From positions 1-58,105 of the forward strand of contig NZ_JACXXO010000026.1 of NCBI RefSeq assembly GCF_017980685.1: 58,105 bases of DNA, given 5' to 3'. The position numbers were made by a program, and so were the translations under genes. The notes under the pieces are model-generated. The model was not told the origin of the DNA, did not search any database, and saw nothing but the letters and a program-made list of their open reading frames with translations. This DNA is from Pseudomonas iridis (lineage in GTDB: Bacteria; Pseudomonadota; Gammaproteobacteria; Pseudomonadales; Pseudomonadaceae). Below are positions 33,850 to 42,577 of this stretch, piece by piece. Within the stretch, counting starts at the first letter, position 1. Each line of letters opens with the position of its first letter.

Positions 33850-34524
33850 ATGAGTATTCGCGATTGGCCTGCGGCGGAGCGCCCGCGGGAGAAGCTACTT
33901 GAACAGGGCTCTGCGAGCCTTTCCGACGCCGAATTGCTGGCGATCTTCTTACGCACTGGAGTCACTGGCAAAAGCGCGGTGGATCTTGCGCGACACCTGT
34001 TGACTCAATTCGGCAGCCTGCGCGTGTTGCTGGAGGCCGATCTTGCACAATTCAGCAAGGAGTTGGGATTAGGGCCGGCGAAGTTCGCCCAGTTGCAGGC
34101 GGTGCTGGAAATGGGCCGTCGGCATCTGGCTGAGCGCATGCGCAGGAAACCCGCACTGGAGAATCCGCAGGCGGTTCGCGATTACCTCAAATCGATGCTG
34201 CGCCACGAGCCGCACGAGGTATTTGGTTGTCTGTTTCTGGACTCCAAGCATCAAGTGTTGACGTTCGAGGCGCTGTTTCGCGGCTCCATCGACAATACCA
34301 GCGTACATCCCCGTGAGGTGGTGAAGCGTTCCCTGGCCAATAACGCGGCGGCGGTGATCCTTTGTCACAACCACCCGTCGGGGAACAGCGACCCCAGTCA
34401 GGCGGATCAGTTGTTGACCAAGCGTTTGCAAAAGGCGCTGGACCTGATTGATGTGCGGGTGCTCGATCACTTCATCGTGGGGGAGGGGGAGCCGCTGTCG
34501 ATGGCGGAGTGCGGCTGGATGTAA
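33850..34524 (+). CDS. radC: RadC family (JAB/MPN domain) protein
   Basis: The 224-residue protein begins MSIRDWPAAERPREKLLEQG and has a helix-hairpin-helix region (FSKELGLGPAKFAQLQAVLE) and a C-terminal JAMM/MPN domain with the zinc motif LCHNHPSGNSDPSQAD. Its cellular role is unsettled; the old link to DNA repair was not upheld for E. coli. Its position opposite coaBC is conserved in gammaproteobacteria. Confidence 0.93.
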   Translation: MSIRDWPAAERPREKLLEQGSASLSDAELLAIFLRTGVTGKSAVDLARHLLTQFGSLRVLLEADLAQFSKELGLGPAKFAQLQAVLEMGRRHLAERMRRKPALENPQAVRDYLKSMLRHEPHEVFGCLFLDSKHQVLTFEALFRGSIDNTSVHPREVVKRSLANNAAAVILCHNHPSGNSDPSQADQLLTKRLQKALDLIDVRVLDHFIVGEGEPLSMAECGWM

Positions 34525-34544
34525 ATATCCGCCGACCCTTTCTC

Positions 34545-34632
34545 TGTAGGAGCTGCCGAAGGCTGCGATCTTTTGACTCTGTTTTAAAGATCAGAAGATC
34601 GCAGCCTCGTTTCACTCGACAGCTCCTACAGG
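34545..34632. repeat. REPIN, family A (inverted pair)
   Basis: Left arm TGTAGGAGCTGCCGAAGGCT followed by GCGATCTTTTGA; right arm is the inverse, AGATCGCAGCCTCG then CAGCTCCTACAG, interrupted by TTTCACT in place of the usual short loop. Between radC and the binding-protein gene. Confidence 0.8.
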
Positions 34633-34650
34633 GGTTTGGTGGTGTGGCGA

Positions 34651-36237
34651 TTATTTCATGTTGACCCTGGAGTAATCCTGCCGGCCAAACGGGCTTACCG
34701 AGTAACCCTGAACGTCTTTACGTGTCAGCGCGAACGCCGTTGGGTGTGCCAGCGGCAGCCACAGTGCCTGCTGCTGAATCTGCGCCTGCGCCTGCTCGTA
34801 GAGCTTGGTGCGCACGCCTTGTTCGCTGGTGGTCTTGCCGGCGCTGATCAGCTTGTCGAGATCGGCGTTGCAGTAGCGTGCGAAGTTGGTGCCGGACTTG
34901 ACCGCGGCGCAGGAAAACTGCGGCGTGAGGAAGTTGTCCGGGTCGCCGTTATCACCGGCCCAGCCCATGAACAAGAGGTCATGCTCGCCTGCCTTGGCGC
35001 GGCGAATCAGCTCGCCCCATTCGATCACACGGATTTGCGCCTGAATGCCGATCTCTGCCAGATCCGATTGCAGCATTTGTGCGCCAAGGCTCGGATTCGG
35101 GTTGAGCAAGCTGCCGGATGGCCGCGTCCAGATCGTGGTCTTGAAACCATCCTTCAAGCCGGCCTTGGCCATCAGTGCTTTGGCTTTCGCTACGTCATGA
35201 GAGTAGCCCGGCAGGCTTTTCGCGTAGCTCCAGGTGTTTGGCGGGTAAGGGCCGTTGGCTGCTTCAGCCGTGTCTTCGAACACGGCTTTGATGTAGTTGG
35301 CCTTGTCGAAGGCAAGGTTGATCGCCTGACGCACTTCCGGTTTGTCCAGTGGCGGATGCTGGCTGTTGATGCCGACGAAGGCGGTCATGAACGCATCGGT
35401 TTTTTCGACTTTCAGCGTCGGCTCTTTCTGCGCAGCCTCTACGTCCAAGGGTTTTGGCGACAGGGCGATCTGGCATTCATTGCGTCGCAGTTTTTGCAGG
35501 CGCACGTTGGCATCTGGCGTGATCGCGAAGATCAGCGGATCCACGGCGGGCTTGCCACGGAAGTAGTCCCGGTTGGCCTTGTAGCGGACCGCGGCGTCTT
35601 TCTGGAATCGCGTGAAGACAAACGGGCCGGTGCCGATTGGCTGGCTGTTGAGCTTGTCGGTGGCGTTGGCCTTCAACAGTTTATCGGCGTATTCGGCGGA
35701 ATAGACCGAGGCGAAACCCATGCTCAGAGTCGCCAGAAAGGTCGAGTCCGGGTGATCAAGTGTGAAGCGCACAGTCAGTGGGTCCAGCGCGTCGATCTTC
35801 TTGATGAGCGCCGATAGCTGCATCGATTGCGCGTGAGGGAAGCCGCTTTGGGCAACTTTGTGCCAGGGATTGGCCGGATCGAGCATGCGGTCGAAACTGA
35901 ATTTGACGTCTTCGGCAGTCAGCTCGCGGGTTGGCTTGAAGTATTCGGTTGTATGAAATTTGACCTGCGGGTGCAATTTGAAGATATAAGTCAGGCCGTC
36001 GGTGCTGATTTCCCAGCTGTCGGCCAGGCTCGGGATGACCTTGCCGCTGGCAGTGTCGAAATCAACCAGGCGGTTCATCAGCACATCGGCCGATGCATTG
36101 GTGGTGGTCAGCGAGTTGTACTGCACCACATCGAAGCCCTCAGGGCTCGCCTCGGTGCAGACGCTCAGCGCGGCGGCCTGGGCCAGTGGGCTCAGCAGGA
36201 GCGGGGCGAACAGCAGGGGTAGGGCAGCGAGGCGCAT
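34651..36237 (-). CDS. Periplasmic dipeptide-type ABC transporter substrate-binding protein
   Basis: A 528-residue SBP family-5 protein with signal peptide (MRLAALPLLFAPLLLSPLAQA). Mature features are CTEASPEGFDVVQYNSLTT, DVLMNRLVDFDTASGKVIPS, the family signature around AEDVKFSFDRMLDP, and LWLPLAHPTAFALTRKDVQG at the end. Members bind dipeptides or related ligands and deliver them to Dpp-type permeases. No permease genes are adjacent, so it probably works with a transporter encoded elsewhere, as does the P. aeruginosa gene at the same syntenic position. Confidence 0.92.
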   Translation of the reverse strand: MRLAALPLLFAPLLLSPLAQAAALSVCTEASPEGFDVVQYNSLTTTNASADVLMNRLVDFDTASGKVIPSLADSWEISTDGLTYIFKLHPQVKFHTTEYFKPTRELTAEDVKFSFDRMLDPANPWHKVAQSGFPHAQSMQLSALIKKIDALDPLTVRFTLDHPDSTFLATLSMGFASVYSAEYADKLLKANATDKLNSQPIGTGPFVFTRFQKDAAVRYKANRDYFRGKPAVDPLIFAITPDANVRLQKLRRNECQIALSPKPLDVEAAQKEPTLKVEKTDAFMTAFVGINSQHPPLDKPEVRQAINLAFDKANYIKAVFEDTAEAANGPYPPNTWSYAKSLPGYSHDVAKAKALMAKAGLKDGFKTTIWTRPSGSLLNPNPSLGAQMLQSDLAEIGIQAQIRVIEWGELIRRAKAGEHDLLFMGWAGDNGDPDNFLTPQFSCAAVKSGTNFARYCNADLDKLISAGKTTSEQGVRTKLYEQAQAQIQQQALWLPLAHPTAFALTRKDVQGYSVSPFGRQDYSRVNMK

Positions 36238-36507
36238 GGTCGGTTTCCTTTTACAGATCGAAGGCCCATCTGCAAGTGCAGTCTGGAAAAGTCCTACCCT
36301 AGAGGTCGCGATTGCAAATGACTATCCCCTTTTGTATTTTCGGGGACGTTTTTACGCAGCTCCGGTGTGTGCCCGGTGCAGCGACGAGCCAGAATCGGGC
36401 GCATGAGCGGTTTTCTTCGACGAGTGGTAAAACCCCGTCCCGGCCTTTGTCCAAGGCGTTCGCGAGCAGAATCTGCGCCTTTTTGTGGATTGATTGCACA
36501 CGGAAAG

Positions 36508-36536
36508 TTGTTGCACCCCAGTCTTTCTGGTATAAA
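36508..36536 (+). promoter_or_regulatory. Sigma-70 promoter of rpmB-rpmG
   Basis: TTGTTG at 36508-36513 and TATAAA at 36531-36536 are spaced by exactly 17 bases, a strong sigma-70 arrangement, about 150 bases ahead of the L28 start. Confidence 0.7.
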
Positions 36537-36640
36537 GCAGCGCTCTTTTCTAGGGGCCCGGTTCCTTCACTGTAGGTGTAGCCGGTAAGACCTCTAAAGA
36601 AACGCGGCGCCTGGCGCCAAATGACTGAGAGATTAAGCGG

Positions 36641-36659
36641 CCAACCCATGCCGGGTTGG
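36641..36659 (+). promoter_or_regulatory. Leader hairpin upstream of rpmB
   Basis: CCAACCC and GGGTTGG form a perfect 7-bp stem with a 5-base loop 26 bases before the rpmB ATG. It lies in the transcribed leader and has no T run, so a translational or processing role is more likely than termination. Function inferred only. Confidence 0.45.
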
Positions 36660-36684
36660 GCATGTGGTTTTAGAGGGCTGAGGC

Positions 36685-36918
36685 ATGTCGAGAGTATGTC
36701 AAGTTACCGGTAAGGGTCCGGTGACTGGGAATAACATTTCCCACGCAAACAACAAAACCCGTCGTCGTTTCCTGCCGAACCTGCAGCATCACCGCTTCTG
36801 GGTTGAAGAAGAGAAACGTTTTGTGCGTCTGCGCGTATCTGCCAAAGGCATGCGTATCATCGACAAGCGTGGCATCACTGTCGTGCTCGCCGAACTTCGC
36901 CGCGATGGCAAGATTTAA
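36685..36918 (+). CDS. rpmB: 50S ribosomal protein L28
   Basis: A 77-residue protein reading MSRVCQVTGKGPVTGNNISH at the start, then KTRRRFLPNLQHHRFWVEEE and ending in AELRRDGKI, a full match to bacterial L28. It is a large-subunit protein near the exit-tunnel side of 23S rRNA. Followed by rpmG after 11 bases with GGGAG as ribosome-binding site. Confidence 0.98.
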   Translation: MSRVCQVTGKGPVTGNNISHANNKTRRRFLPNLQHHRFWVEEEKRFVRLRVSAKGMRIIDKRGITVVLAELRRDGKI

Positions 36919-36929
36919 GGGAGCTAATC

Positions 36930-37085
36930 ATGCGTGAATTGATTCGTTTGATCTCGAGCGCCGGTACTGGTCACTTCTACACTACCGACAAGAACAAGCG
37001 TACTACCCCGGACAAAATCGAGATCAAGAAATATGATCCGGTTGTTCGCAAGCACGTGATGTACAAGGAAGGCAAAATCAAGTAA
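36930..37085 (+). CDS. rpmG: 50S ribosomal protein L33
   Basis: The 51-residue product starts MRELIRLISSAGTGHFYTTD and ends VRKHVMYKEGKIK. This is the zinc-independent (C-minus) form of L33, lacking the CxxC pairs. It is the second gene of the rpmB-rpmG operon, with GGGAG seven bases before the ATG, and is followed by a strong terminator. Confidence 0.98.
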   Translation: MRELIRLISSAGTGHFYTTDKNKRTTPDKIEIKKYDPVVRKHVMYKEGKIK

Positions 37086-37104
37086 TTGATTTTTCCCGAC
37101 TTAC

Positions 37105-37141
37105 AAAAAAGGCCCGTATCTCACGATACGGGCCTTTTTTG
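37105..37141. terminator. Bidirectional terminator after rpmG
   Basis: A6 then GGCCCGTATC / GATACGGGCC arms then T6. Its core differs by very few bases from the gltS-crc terminator at 26534. Confidence 0.92.
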
Positions 37142-37172
37142 TTTCTCAGGTTTTGTCGCGTCCGTCCGGGCC

Positions 37173-37197
37173 TCATCGCTGGCAAGCCAGCGATGGG
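37173..37197. repeat. REP element, family C (single self-complementary copy)
   Basis: CATCGCTGG and CCAGCGATG flank CAAG. Same core as the family C pairs at 48.37 and 50.32 kb. Confidence 0.7.
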
Positions 37198-37220
37198 ACC
37201 AGATCAGCCAGCGAATATCC

Positions 37221-37583
37221 TCAGCCCTTCTGTTCGAAAATCACATAAACCTTGCGGCAAGCCTCCAGCACCTCCCACGTGCCGCGAAACCCTGCCGGAA
37301 TCACAAAACGATCACCCACGCGTAAGGTCTTGGCATTGCCGTCGCTGTCACGCAGCACCGAAACACCCTGGAGAATTTCGCAGTATTCATGCTCGGTGTA
37401 GTTCACCGTCCACTGACCCACCGCACCTTCCCACACGCCGACACCCATCTGCCCGCAAGGACTTTCATATTGATGGAACACTGCCTGCTCGGGATCGCCC
37501 TTGAGTACTTTGGCCGGGTCCGGGCGATAGCGTTCGGCTTCGCTGGAGGTCAGGCTGATGTCGACGACGTTCTGGATGTTCAT
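37221..37583 (-). CDS. Cupin domain protein (DUF861-type)
   Basis: The ATG at 37583 (MNIQNVVDISLTSSEAERYR) gives 120 residues. The cupin pattern is visible: GQWTVNYTEHEYCEILQGVS (motif 1, with His and Glu) and LRVGDRFVIPAGFRGTWEVLE (motif 2). A similar cupin gene sits beside the kauB/pauB4 genes in P. aeruginosa, and here it is divergent from the aldehyde dehydrogenase, so a role in polyamine or amine catabolism is plausible but unproven. Confidence 0.85.
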   Translation of the reverse strand: MNIQNVVDISLTSSEAERYRPDPAKVLKGDPEQAVFHQYESPCGQMGVGVWEGAVGQWTVNYTEHEYCEILQGVSVLRDSDGNAKTLRVGDRFVIPAGFRGTWEVLEACRKVYVIFEQKG

Positions 37584-37819
37584 TGTTGTTATCTCCCGTA
37601 AGTGCGGCGCAAGGCTGGAAAAGGCCAAAGTCTATGTTGATTAAAATCAACACTGCAAGGTCGTATAGCCGCCTTATGTCAAATATATTGAAACAAACCC
37701 GGCCGCTGGTTTAGGGTGGCGGGTGCCTCGGGCCGAAATGCAGGCTGGCCGGGCAGAATTGCTGAGGACGTCGGCGAAGATCGCGCGGCGCTCGTATTCA
37801 ACAAGAGGAGGACACCTGA

Positions 37820-39313
37820 ATGACCACCCTGACTCGTGCCGATTGGGAACAACGCGCCCGCGACCTGAAGATCGAAGGCCGCGCCTACCTCAATGGCGAA
37901 TACACCGACGCCGTCTCCGGCGAGACTTTCGAATGTATCAGCCCGGTCGATGGCCGTCTGCTGGGCAAAATTGCCAGCTGTGACGCCGCCGACGCCCAGC
38001 GCGCCGTGGAAAATGCCCGCGCCACCTTCAATTCCGGCGTGTGGTCGCGCCTGGCGCCGACCAAACGCAAAGCCACCATGATCCGTTTCGCCGGCCTGCT
38101 GAAACAGCACGCCGAAGAACTGGCCCTGCTCGAAACCCTCGACATGGGCAAGCCGATCAGCGATTCGCTGAACATCGACGTGCCGGGCGCGGCGCAAGCG
38201 CTGAGCTGGAGCGGTGAGGCGATCGACAAGATTTACGACGAAGTCGCAGCTACGCCGCACGATCAACTGGGTCTGGTGACCCGCGAGCCAGTCGGCGTGG
38301 TTGGCGCCATCGTGCCGTGGAACTTCCCGCTGATGATGGCGTGCTGGAAACTCGGCCCGGCGCTGTCGACCGGTAACTCGGTGATCCTCAAACCGTCGGA
38401 AAAATCGCCGCTGACCGCCATCCGTATCGCGGCGCTGGCCGTCGAGGCCGGCATTCCGAAAGGCGTGCTCAACGTCCTTCCGGGCTACGGCCATACCGTT
38501 GGCAAGGCGCTGGCTCTGCACAACGATGTGGACACGTTGGTGTTCACCGGTTCGACCAAGATCGCCAAGCAATTGATGATCTACTCCGGCGAATCGAACA
38601 TGAAACGCGTGTGGCTGGAAGCCGGTGGCAAGAGCCCGAACATCGTCTTTGCCGATGCTCCCGATCTGCAAGCCGCTGCCGAATCGGCCGCCAGCGCCAT
38701 CGCCTTCAACCAGGGCGAAGTCTGCACCGCCGGTTCGCGTCTGCTGGTCGAGCGTTCGATCAAGGACAAATTCCTGCCGATGGTGATCGAGGCGCTGAAA
38801 GCCTGGAAGCCGGGCAACCCGCTGGATCCGGCGACCAACGTCGGCGCGCTGGTTGATACCCAGCAGATGAACACCGTGCTGTCCTACATCGAGTCCGGTC
38901 ATACCGACGGCGCCAAACTGGTGGCTGGCGGCAAGCGCATTCTTCGGGAAACCGGTGGCACCTACGTCGAGCCGACGATTTTCGACGGCGTGAGCAACGC
39001 CATGAAAATCGCACAGGAAGAGATCTTCGGCCCGGTGCTGTCGGTCATCGCTTTCGACACGGCTGAAGAAGCCGTCCAGATTGCCAACGACACGCCTTAC
39101 GGCCTGGCCGCTGCGGTGTGGACTCAGGACATCTCCAAGGCACACCTGACCGCCAAGGCGCTGCGCGCCGGTAGCGTGTGGGTCAACCAGTACGACGGCG
39201 GCGACATGACTGCACCGTTCGGTGGCTTCAAGCAGTCGGGCAATGGTCGTGACAAGTCGCTGCACGCGTTCGACAAGTACACCGAACTGAAAGCGACGTG
39301 GATCAAACTGTAA
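37820..39313 (+). CDS. kauB: Aldehyde dehydrogenase of polyamine/guanidinobutyraldehyde type (KauB/PauC-like)
   Basis: A 497-residue NAD(P)-dependent aldehyde dehydrogenase. Catalytic Cys302 lies in FNQGEVCTAGSR, the general base Glu267 in LEAGGKSPNI, and Asn168 in VPWNFPLMMACWKLGP. In P. aeruginosa the protein at this syntenic position oxidises 4-guanidinobutyraldehyde and gamma-glutamyl-aminobutyraldehyde in arginine, putrescine and spermidine catabolism. AGGAGG precedes the start. The wider neighbourhood holds an FAD amine oxidase (48489) and a PauR-type regulator (53967). The substrate is inferred from synteny. Confidence 0.9.
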   Translation: MTTLTRADWEQRARDLKIEGRAYLNGEYTDAVSGETFECISPVDGRLLGKIASCDAADAQRAVENARATFNSGVWSRLAPTKRKATMIRFAGLLKQHAEELALLETLDMGKPISDSLNIDVPGAAQALSWSGEAIDKIYDEVAATPHDQLGLVTREPVGVVGAIVPWNFPLMMACWKLGPALSTGNSVILKPSEKSPLTAIRIAALAVEAGIPKGVLNVLPGYGHTVGKALALHNDVDTLVFTGSTKIAKQLMIYSGESNMKRVWLEAGGKSPNIVFADAPDLQAAAESAASAIAFNQGEVCTAGSRLLVERSIKDKFLPMVIEALKAWKPGNPLDPATNVGALVDTQQMNTVLSYIESGHTDGAKLVAGGKRILRETGGTYVEPTIFDGVSNAMKIAQEEIFGPVLSVIAFDTAEEAVQIANDTPYGLAAAVWTQDISKAHLTAKALRAGSVWVNQYDGGDMTAPFGGFKQSGNGRDKSLHAFDKYTELKATWIKL

Positions 39314-39365
39314 GTCGTTGAAGGGAGCCTGATTCCGTCGGGCTCCCCAGCCATGCAGAGATCCC

Positions 39366-39455
39366 CTGTGGGAGCGAGCCTGCTCGCGAAGCGGTTTATC
39401 AGTCAGCCCAGTTGCTGAATGTGAAACGGCTTTCGCGAGCAGGCTCGCTCCCACA
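39366..39455. repeat. REPIN, family B (inverted pair)
   Basis: TGTGGGAGCGAGCCTGCTCG and its inverse CGAGCAGGCTCGCTCCCACA enclose about 45 bases between the aldehyde dehydrogenase and MFS genes. Confidence 0.85.
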
Positions 39456-39500
39456 GTGTTTTGGGTGAGTACAAAAAGAATATCCACAGGAGCGTGGAAC

Positions 39501-40643
39501 ATGCGGTGGGCGACGTATTTCGCCGTGTTGGCGTCTGTCTTGAGTGTCGGCCTGGCCCTGGGGGTCAGCATGCCGTTGGTGTCGCTACGTCTGGAGGGTT
39601 GGGGCTACGGCGCGTTCGCCATTGGCGTAATGGCAGCGATGCCGGCCATTGGCGTGTTGCTGGGCGCGAAAATCTCCAGTCACCTGGCGGCGCGTTTCGG
39701 CACGGCGAACCTGATGCGCCTGTGCCTGTGGGCCGGAGCGCTGTCCATTGGCCTGTTGGCGTTATTGCCGAGCTATCCGGTCTGGCTGGTGCTGCGCCTG
39801 ATGATTGGCGTGATCCTGACCATCGTGTTCATCCTCGGCGAGAGCTGGATCAATCAGCTGGTGGTCGAGCATTGGCGCGGTCGACTGGTGGCGCTGTATG
39901 GCAGCAGTTATGCGCTGAGCCAGCTGTCTGGCCCTTTGCTGCTGGGCGCGCTCGGCACTGAAGAGGATTACGGCTTTTGGGTCGGTGTCGCGCTGCTGAT
40001 GGTCTCCCCTTTGCTGTTGCTGCGCCGTAGCGGTGCGCCGAGCAGTGAAGCGAGCAGCGTGACCTTCCGCGACCTGTGGGGCTTTGCCCGCGAGCTGCCG
40101 GCGATTGCCTGGGCGGTGTCGTTGTTTGCCGCGTTCGAGGCGATGATCCTGACGTTGCTGCCGGTGTATTGCCTGCAGCAGGGTTTTACCGCCGAAATCG
40201 CCTTGGCGATGGTCAGTACTGTGGTGGTGGGCGATGCGCTGCTGCAATTGCCGATTGGCGCGTTAGCCGATTACCTGTCGCGGCGCACCCTGTTCACCGG
40301 GTGCGCGGTGGTGTTGATGCTGTCGAGCCTGGCGATTCCGATGCTGATCGACACGTTGCTGATCTGGCCGCTGTGGGTGTTGTTTGGCGCCAGTGCCGGT
40401 GGTTTGTTCACGCTGTCGCTGATCCTCATCGGTGAGCGTTACCGTGATGACGCGCTGGTGCGAGCCAATGCGCATATCGCGCAACTGTGGGGCGTTGGCT
40501 GTCTGATCGGGCCGTTGGCAGCCGGGGCGGGCAGTCAGTGGATCAGCGGGCATGCGTTGCCCTGGTTGATGGCGGCGGGGGCTTTTGGGCTGGTGATTCT
40601 GGTATCCCGACAAGGTGCTTTTGGCACAGTGCAGACTGCTTAA
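39501..40643 (+). CDS. MFS transporter
   Basis: The ATG at 39501 follows AGGAG; an upstream in-frame start would fall in the REPIN. The 380-residue protein has about twelve helices, beginning MRWATYFAVLASVLSVGLAL, and shows MFS motifs such as the loop 2-3 segment GAKISSHLAARFGTANLM and its counterpart GALADYLSRRTLFTG. It is of the YcaD/short-MFS type with no large periplasmic loop. In P. aeruginosa a related MFS gene is next to kauB, suggesting an amine-related substrate; this is inference. Confidence 0.88.
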   Translation: MRWATYFAVLASVLSVGLALGVSMPLVSLRLEGWGYGAFAIGVMAAMPAIGVLLGAKISSHLAARFGTANLMRLCLWAGALSIGLLALLPSYPVWLVLRLMIGVILTIVFILGESWINQLVVEHWRGRLVALYGSSYALSQLSGPLLLGALGTEEDYGFWVGVALLMVSPLLLLRRSGAPSSEASSVTFRDLWGFARELPAIAWAVSLFAAFEAMILTLLPVYCLQQGFTAEIALAMVSTVVVGDALLQLPIGALADYLSRRTLFTGCAVVLMLSSLAIPMLIDTLLIWPLWVLFGASAGGLFTLSLILIGERYRDDALVRANAHIAQLWGVGCLIGPLAAGAGSQWISGHALPWLMAAGAFGLVILVSRQGAFGTVQTA

Positions 40644-40644
40644 A

Positions 40645-40729
40645 GTCAAAAGATCGCAGCCTTCGGCAGCTCTACAGAGAGAATGCATTCCAAATGCAGG
40701 AGCTGCCGAAGGCTGCGATCTTTTGATCT
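40645..40729. repeat. REPIN, family A (inverted pair)
   Basis: GTCAAAAGATCGCAGCCTTC then GGCAGCTCTACAG, and inversely CAGGAGCTGCCGAAGGCTGC then GATCTTTTGATC, between the convergent MFS and phospholipase-D-type genes. It may also act as their terminator. Confidence 0.85.
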
Positions 40730-42298
40730 TTAAAGCATCTGCTCCAGACCAACGCTGGTACTGAACCACGCATTGAACCGGCGCCACCAACTCCCCGGTT
40801 CCTTGCTCAACGTGTGCATCCGACCGTTATCCTCGGTCACCCAGACGATATTCCCGTCCTGCAATTTCGCTTCGTAGCTGAGTGCCGGCGCCATGCCTTG
40901 CAGCGCCAGTTCGCGCACATGCTCGGCAAGCTGCGGACTGTCCACCAACACGCCGACTTCGGTGTTCCACAGCACCGAGCGAGGGTCGAAATTGAACGAG
41001 CCAATAAACGATTTACGTCGGTCGAAGATTATCGCCTTACTGTGCAGGCTGGAGTCCGAGCCGCGAAACGACTTGCTGTAAAACACGTGCGGGCCGCTGC
41101 CGCCACCGTCCCCCGGTTGGCGGCGCAGTTCGAACAGTTTTACGCCATGCTCCAGCAGCGCCTTGCGATACGGCGCATACCCGCCATGCACCGCAGGCAC
41201 ATCCGTGGCCTCCAGCGAATTGGTCAGCAGGCTTACCGAAACCCCGGCATCAGCACGCCCGGTCAGGTAGACGAGCCCCGGCTGGCCCGGTACGAAATAG
41301 GCCGAGATCATGATCAGTTCTTTGCTGACCCCCGTAAGCTCTGGCGCCAGTTGCGTGGTCAGGAGCAATTGCGGGTCTGGCTCGCCTTTGGATAGCACCT
41401 TGCTCGGCGCATCCCACAGCGCCTGATTCCACGCCCAGATCAGCTCTTTGCGCCAGATGTCCATGCGCGGGTCGGTCTTGAACGTCATCAACTGCTGATA
41501 CAGCGCGTGGTTCTGCTTTCGGGTTTCCTCCAGCGACTCTTCGAGGCGCATGCGGGTGTTTTGCAAATCCCTGGCCGTCGGTTTGCTGCTGAGGAACTCC
41601 TCGATGGGTTTGCTCAACGCGCTGTTCCAGTACTGATCGAAACTGTGCCCGAGCTGCTCGGCCACCGGCCCCACGCTGAGCATGTCGATGTCAGTGAAAT
41701 TCAGATTCGGCTCGGCATCGAAGTACTCGTCGCCCAGATTGCGTCCGCCGACGATTGCCACGCTGTTATCCGCCAGCCACAACTTGTTGTGCATCCGCCG
41801 GTGTTGCAGCGACAGGTTGAACAGTCGTCCGGCAGCCCGGGTCACGCCGGTGCTGCGTCCCAGGTGCAGCGGATTGAACAGACGGATATGAATCTGCGGG
41901 TGCGCCGCCAGTGTCGCGATGATCTGGTCAAGACCGTCGCTGGTGGTGTCGTCGAGCAGAATCCGCACGCGTACGCCACGGTCGGCGGCTTTCAACAATT
42001 CTTCCACCAGCATCCGTGTGCTGACGCCGTCATGCACGATGTAGTACTGCAAATCGAGGCTGCTTTGCGCGTGGCGAATCAGTTCGGCACGGGCGGTGAA
42101 CGCCTCGGTGCTGTTGGAAAGCAAACGAAAGCCGGATTGCCCTCCGTACGGCGCCGCCTGAGCTTGAACCGACCGGCCGAAAGCCGAGTCGGACGCTGGC
42201 AATGCCTGGCTCGGTTCGCGTGGGGCGTTCAGGCTCGCGCAACTGCTGAGCAGGAGCATGAGAAGTACAGGGAAAAGTAGGACCGTTCTGGATCTCAA
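40730..42298 (-). CDS. Phospholipase D-like lipoprotein (ClsC/YmdC-type cardiolipin synthase family)
   Basis: The only available upstream start is TTG at 42298, because an in-frame TGA lies two codons before it; this gives 522 residues. The N-terminus MRSRTVLLFPVLLMLLLSSC is a lipoprotein signal with lipobox LSSC. Two HKD motifs are present: HRRMHNKLWLADNSVAIVGG and LHSKAIIFDRRKSFIGSFNF. The pattern LQYYIVHDGVSTRMLVEELL precedes the first. Members transfer phosphatidyl groups between lipids; the substrate here is not determined. Near-identical architecture occurs in E. coli ClsC, though that protein is not a typical lipoprotein. Confidence 0.85.
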   Translation of the reverse strand: MRSRTVLLFPVLLMLLLSSCASLNAPREPSQALPASDSAFGRSVQAQAAPYGGQSGFRLLSNSTEAFTARAELIRHAQSSLDLQYYIVHDGVSTRMLVEELLKAADRGVRVRILLDDTTSDGLDQIIATLAAHPQIHIRLFNPLHLGRSTGVTRAAGRLFNLSLQHRRMHNKLWLADNSVAIVGGRNLGDEYFDAEPNLNFTDIDMLSVGPVAEQLGHSFDQYWNSALSKPIEEFLSSKPTARDLQNTRMRLEESLEETRKQNHALYQQLMTFKTDPRMDIWRKELIWAWNQALWDAPSKVLSKGEPDPQLLLTTQLAPELTGVSKELIMISAYFVPGQPGLVYLTGRADAGVSVSLLTNSLEATDVPAVHGGYAPYRKALLEHGVKLFELRRQPGDGGGSGPHVFYSKSFRGSDSSLHSKAIIFDRRKSFIGSFNFDPRSVLWNTEVGVLVDSPQLAEHVRELALQGMAPALSYEAKLQDGNIVWVTEDNGRMHTLSKEPGSWWRRFNAWFSTSVGLEQML

Positions 42299-42577
42299 GG
42301 AGGATCATCTCATGGCGGGTCGAAGGTCGAAGTATGGCACGGGCGTAGGACATTCTTTGTTCAGATTAAATTCACTCTGGACTTTGAGTCGGCTCTGTCG
42401 ATGCCCGCTGAAATGGACTACGCAGTACGTCGAAAACGCTATGCCTACCAGGTGACTGGAACCTACAGAAAAGCCCCTCTGAACCGGGAATGATGTGCGG
42501 GCATAACGGCCGCTCAGGACTGCGCAACGTCCTGAAACGACCTGTGTATGTACCCAACCATCAACCGGTAAATAACA

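Larger units (their letters stand above)
36238..36684. other. Intergenic region with rpmB leader
   Basis: This 447-base gap separates the divergent binding-protein gene and rpmB. The right part holds the rpmB promoter (36508-36536) and an approximately 140-base untranslated leader with a GC-rich repeat GGCGCCTGGCGCC near 36606 and a hairpin at 36641. The left part presumably holds the binding-protein promoter. I see no convincing coding frame. Confidence 0.5.

Noticed and set aside
37679..39571. 630-codon minus-strand open frame
   Set aside because: Antisense to the aldehyde dehydrogenase, which is a full-length recognisable enzyme; the frame even crosses a REPIN.
42299..42577. Short plus-strand frame (42258-42455) before the pilus operon
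   Set aside because: No ribosome-binding site, no protein-like pattern, overlaps the start of the lipoprotein gene.
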